A stretch of 31,588 nucleotides of DNA from a virus, in IMG/VR virus record IMGVR_UViG_3300030380_001708, positions 1-31,588 of that record; one strand, given 5' to 3'. The number at the start of each line of letters is the position of its first letter. The first letter of the stretch is position 1. Both the position numbers and the translations under genes were made by a program. The notes under the pieces are model-generated. The model did not search any database, was not told the DNA's origin, and worked only from the letters and a program-made list of their open reading frames with translations. Positions 30,175 to 31,588 of the stretch are shown here, in pieces.

Positions 30175-31588
30175 GATGGCTCGTTTAGTAGTTCAAAATT
30201 CGTTTCTCCTGATTGTAGCTTAGTAGACATTTTATTTATTGTATAAGCTCTTGTGCCAACTACAATCAAATCATCTAATGTTAAATTCAATAACACTTTA
30301 AGTGGTAGTATTGCATTGAACTTAAATATTCTTGTTCTTTTGTTAAATACTCTTGTAATGTAATTAGTATAATAAGTTTGAAATAAGCTGTTATTATCAC
30401 CACCATAATCTGTTAAAGTGTAGGTATTTATTTCACTGCCAAAGTTTAAGTTATATAATGGTGGTACAGATGTTCTTCCTAACGTATTGCAAACACTTGG
30501 TATCCAATAATCATCTAAAGAGTGATTTGTTCCTGTTGGACATAAAGCAGCATAGGTTTCTGGTCTTGTACTTTCTAAGAAGTTAATTGATGTAGAAACA
30601 TTTTGCTGATAGATAGCATAAAATAAAAGCGGTTGTCCTATACTTGGTTCTAAATTATCATCTAAGAAACTACCAACTTGTACTGTAGATAATGCTCCAC
30701 TTGTTTTGTCTTGCAATCTTTCAAATAACATATGTTCAAATGGTAATGTTATTTTATACTCCTTCTTTTTAGTAGTATCACCTATATAGTTTAACTCACC
30801 ATATCTTCTATTGTTCATACTTAAAAAAGTTTGAGCCAATATGCTTTTAGGTTCACTATATTCTAAATCTACATTTGAAAATGGTAGTGCTTCACTTACT
30901 GTATGCTCATCAGTTTTAACAAATTCTGTAATATTAAAAGTATCACCACCAGCATAATAGTTATCTAAAGTTCTAACTACTATTTCATCATTAAAATCTA
31001 CATAAGCAGTTAGGTTGAATGCTCTAAACAAACCATTTAAGAAATCCTTAACTTTTATTTCTGGTATTTGCTCTGTAATTATTATTGATGCAGTTGTAAC
31101 AATGCTTGATGAAACACTTTGATAATTAGCAGTTAATAATAAATTTCTACCAAGTAAAACTGTGTCATAAAAACTATGTGTAAGCGATAATACCACAGTA
31201 AATGAAATAGCAACTTCACTCCTTACTCTTGCATACAACCTTTTAGATTCACCTGTTTGCAGTGTATTAGTTTGATTAAATCCATAACCTATTGAAAAAG
31301 AATTAGTACCTACTAAATTTGTTGCTGTTGCTTCTACAGTATCTGTTAAATCATCTACTATTTCTATTGTGTAAGGTTCTGATGAAGTTGTTATTATTTG
31401 CACACTAAAACCAAACCCTTCTTCCATTGGTGTAGGTGGTGATGCACTTGATGAATTTAATTGTGTTAAAGCATAAACACCATCATCAAATTGAACTGAA
31501 TCATAAGTAACACCATCATAGTGTGTACAATTAGCTCCTGAATTACAATTAAAAGAAGTGTTTTTTATTTCAACAAATAAATCTCCTG
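30171..31588 (-). CDS. Tail protein, C-terminal part (cut by the right edge)
   Basis: The visible 471 residues come from a frame that is open to base 31588; the ATG at 31427 is internal, since the upstream codons (FVEIKNTSFNCNSGANCTHY, QFDDGVYALTQL) read like the same protein. Beta-rich with IPEIKVKDFLNGLFRAFNLT, FNDEIVVRTLDNYYAGGDTF, KITLPFEHMLFERLQD and a C-terminal RIFKFNAILPLKVLLNLTLD, LIVVGTRAYTINKMSTKLQS, ETNFELLNEPS. The order resembles tail-tip/hub or distal tail proteins of this phage group. Together with the left-edge gene it would form the tail tip genes of one module. Confidence 0.7.
   Translation of the reverse strand, partial: GDLFVEIKNTSFNCNSGANCTHYDGVTYDSVQFDDGVYALTQLNSSSASPPTPMEEGFGFSVQIITTSSEPYTIEIVDDLTDTVEATATNLVGTNSFSIGYGFNQTNTLQTGESKRLYARVRSEVAISFTVVLSLTHSFYDTVLLGRNLLLTANYQSVSSSIVTTASIIITEQIPEIKVKDFLNGLFRAFNLTAYVDFNDEIVVRTLDNYYAGGDTFNITEFVKTDEHTVSEALPFSNVDLEYSEPKSILAQTFLSMNNRRYGELNYIGDTTKKKEYKITLPFEHMLFERLQDKTSGALSTVQVGSFLDDNLEPSIGQPLLFYAIYQQNVSTSINFLESTRPETYAALCPTGTNHSLDDYWIPSVCNTLGRTSVPPLYNLNFGSEINTYTLTDYGGDNNSLFQTYYTNYITRVFNKRTRIFKFNAILPLKVLLNLTLDDLIVVGTRAYTINKMSTKLQSGETNFELLNEPS

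Noticed and set aside
1-31588. Exact end-to-end circular closure of the window
   Set aside because: Joining base 31588 to base 1 gives a frame break and a TGA soon after in the tail gene, so some sequence is missing.
1-31588. CRISPR arrays, reverse transcriptase (diversity-generating element), IS elements, complete tRNAs
   Set aside because: Looked for and not seen; the only tRNA-like piece is the 23-base attP fragment.

Overview
The window is most of the genome of an AT-rich temperate, tailed phage (siphovirus-like, with a TP901-type tape measure) that very probably infects a flavobacterium or another Bacteroidota. The host inference rests on several things: protein families typical of phages of that phylum (amidase with a CPCFD motif, DUF3127-like SSB, SprB/Ig_7-like and LamG fibre domains, DUF6712-like connector), the near absence of Shine-Dalgarno sites, A-rich leaders before start codons, and a good TTTG-N19-TAnnTTTG promoter. 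There is no tRNA gene, rRNA, host housekeeping gene, IS element or CRISPR array. Nearly everything is on the minus strand and is transcribed from high to low coordinates; only the repressor and a small ORF behind it are on the plus strand.

Layout in transcription order. 31588-30171 is the 3' part of a tail protein cut by the window edge, then a 47-aa protein and the tape measure (30041-27645). Next come the head genes: a prohead protease fused to extra domains, a 50-aa Cys-rich protein, a terminator, scaffold-like protein, major capsid protein, a tail-tube-like protein, a second terminator, a small structural protein, portal and connector. Two fibre/adhesin genes with Ig-like and LamG domains follow (21241-17000), then small proteins, and a lysis cassette of spanin-like/membrane coiled-coil protein, amidase and 3TM-type holin. 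A metallophosphoesterase closes the block.

14415-14648 is an attP region: a 23-nt tRNA 3' end followed by a plus-strand terminator and flanked by repeated arm-type sites next to a tyrosine integrase (14415-13219). The immunity region (13232-12313) has a plus-strand HTH repressor and a divergent early promoter. The early block (12312-4273) codes for a Cro-like protein, an excisionase-like HTH protein, a DnaA domain-IV-like protein, a replisome organizer whose gene carries an iteron cluster that looks like an origin, a helicase-loader-like protein, SSB, two PD-(D/E)XK-type nucleases, a sigma-like factor, ParB and an ABC-ATPase/GNAT fusion. The packaging and tail genes follow: small terminase-like, large terminase, tail assembly chaperone with a very clear -1 frameshift site, tail completion proteins, and a large tail protein that runs off the left edge.

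Gene order closes on itself: the left edge (tail protein start) and the right edge (tail protein end) are adjacent steps of one tail module. Together with an attP in the middle, this says the source is a circular or circularly permuted phage genome, not an integrated prophage. The most interesting points are the ParB plus COG2401-like ABC-ATPase/GNAT pair beside the terminase (candidate DNA modification system), the dual-coded frameshift in the tail chaperone gene, the origin-like repeats inside the replisome organizer gene, and a 19-base leader element shared exactly by the scaffold and chaperone genes.
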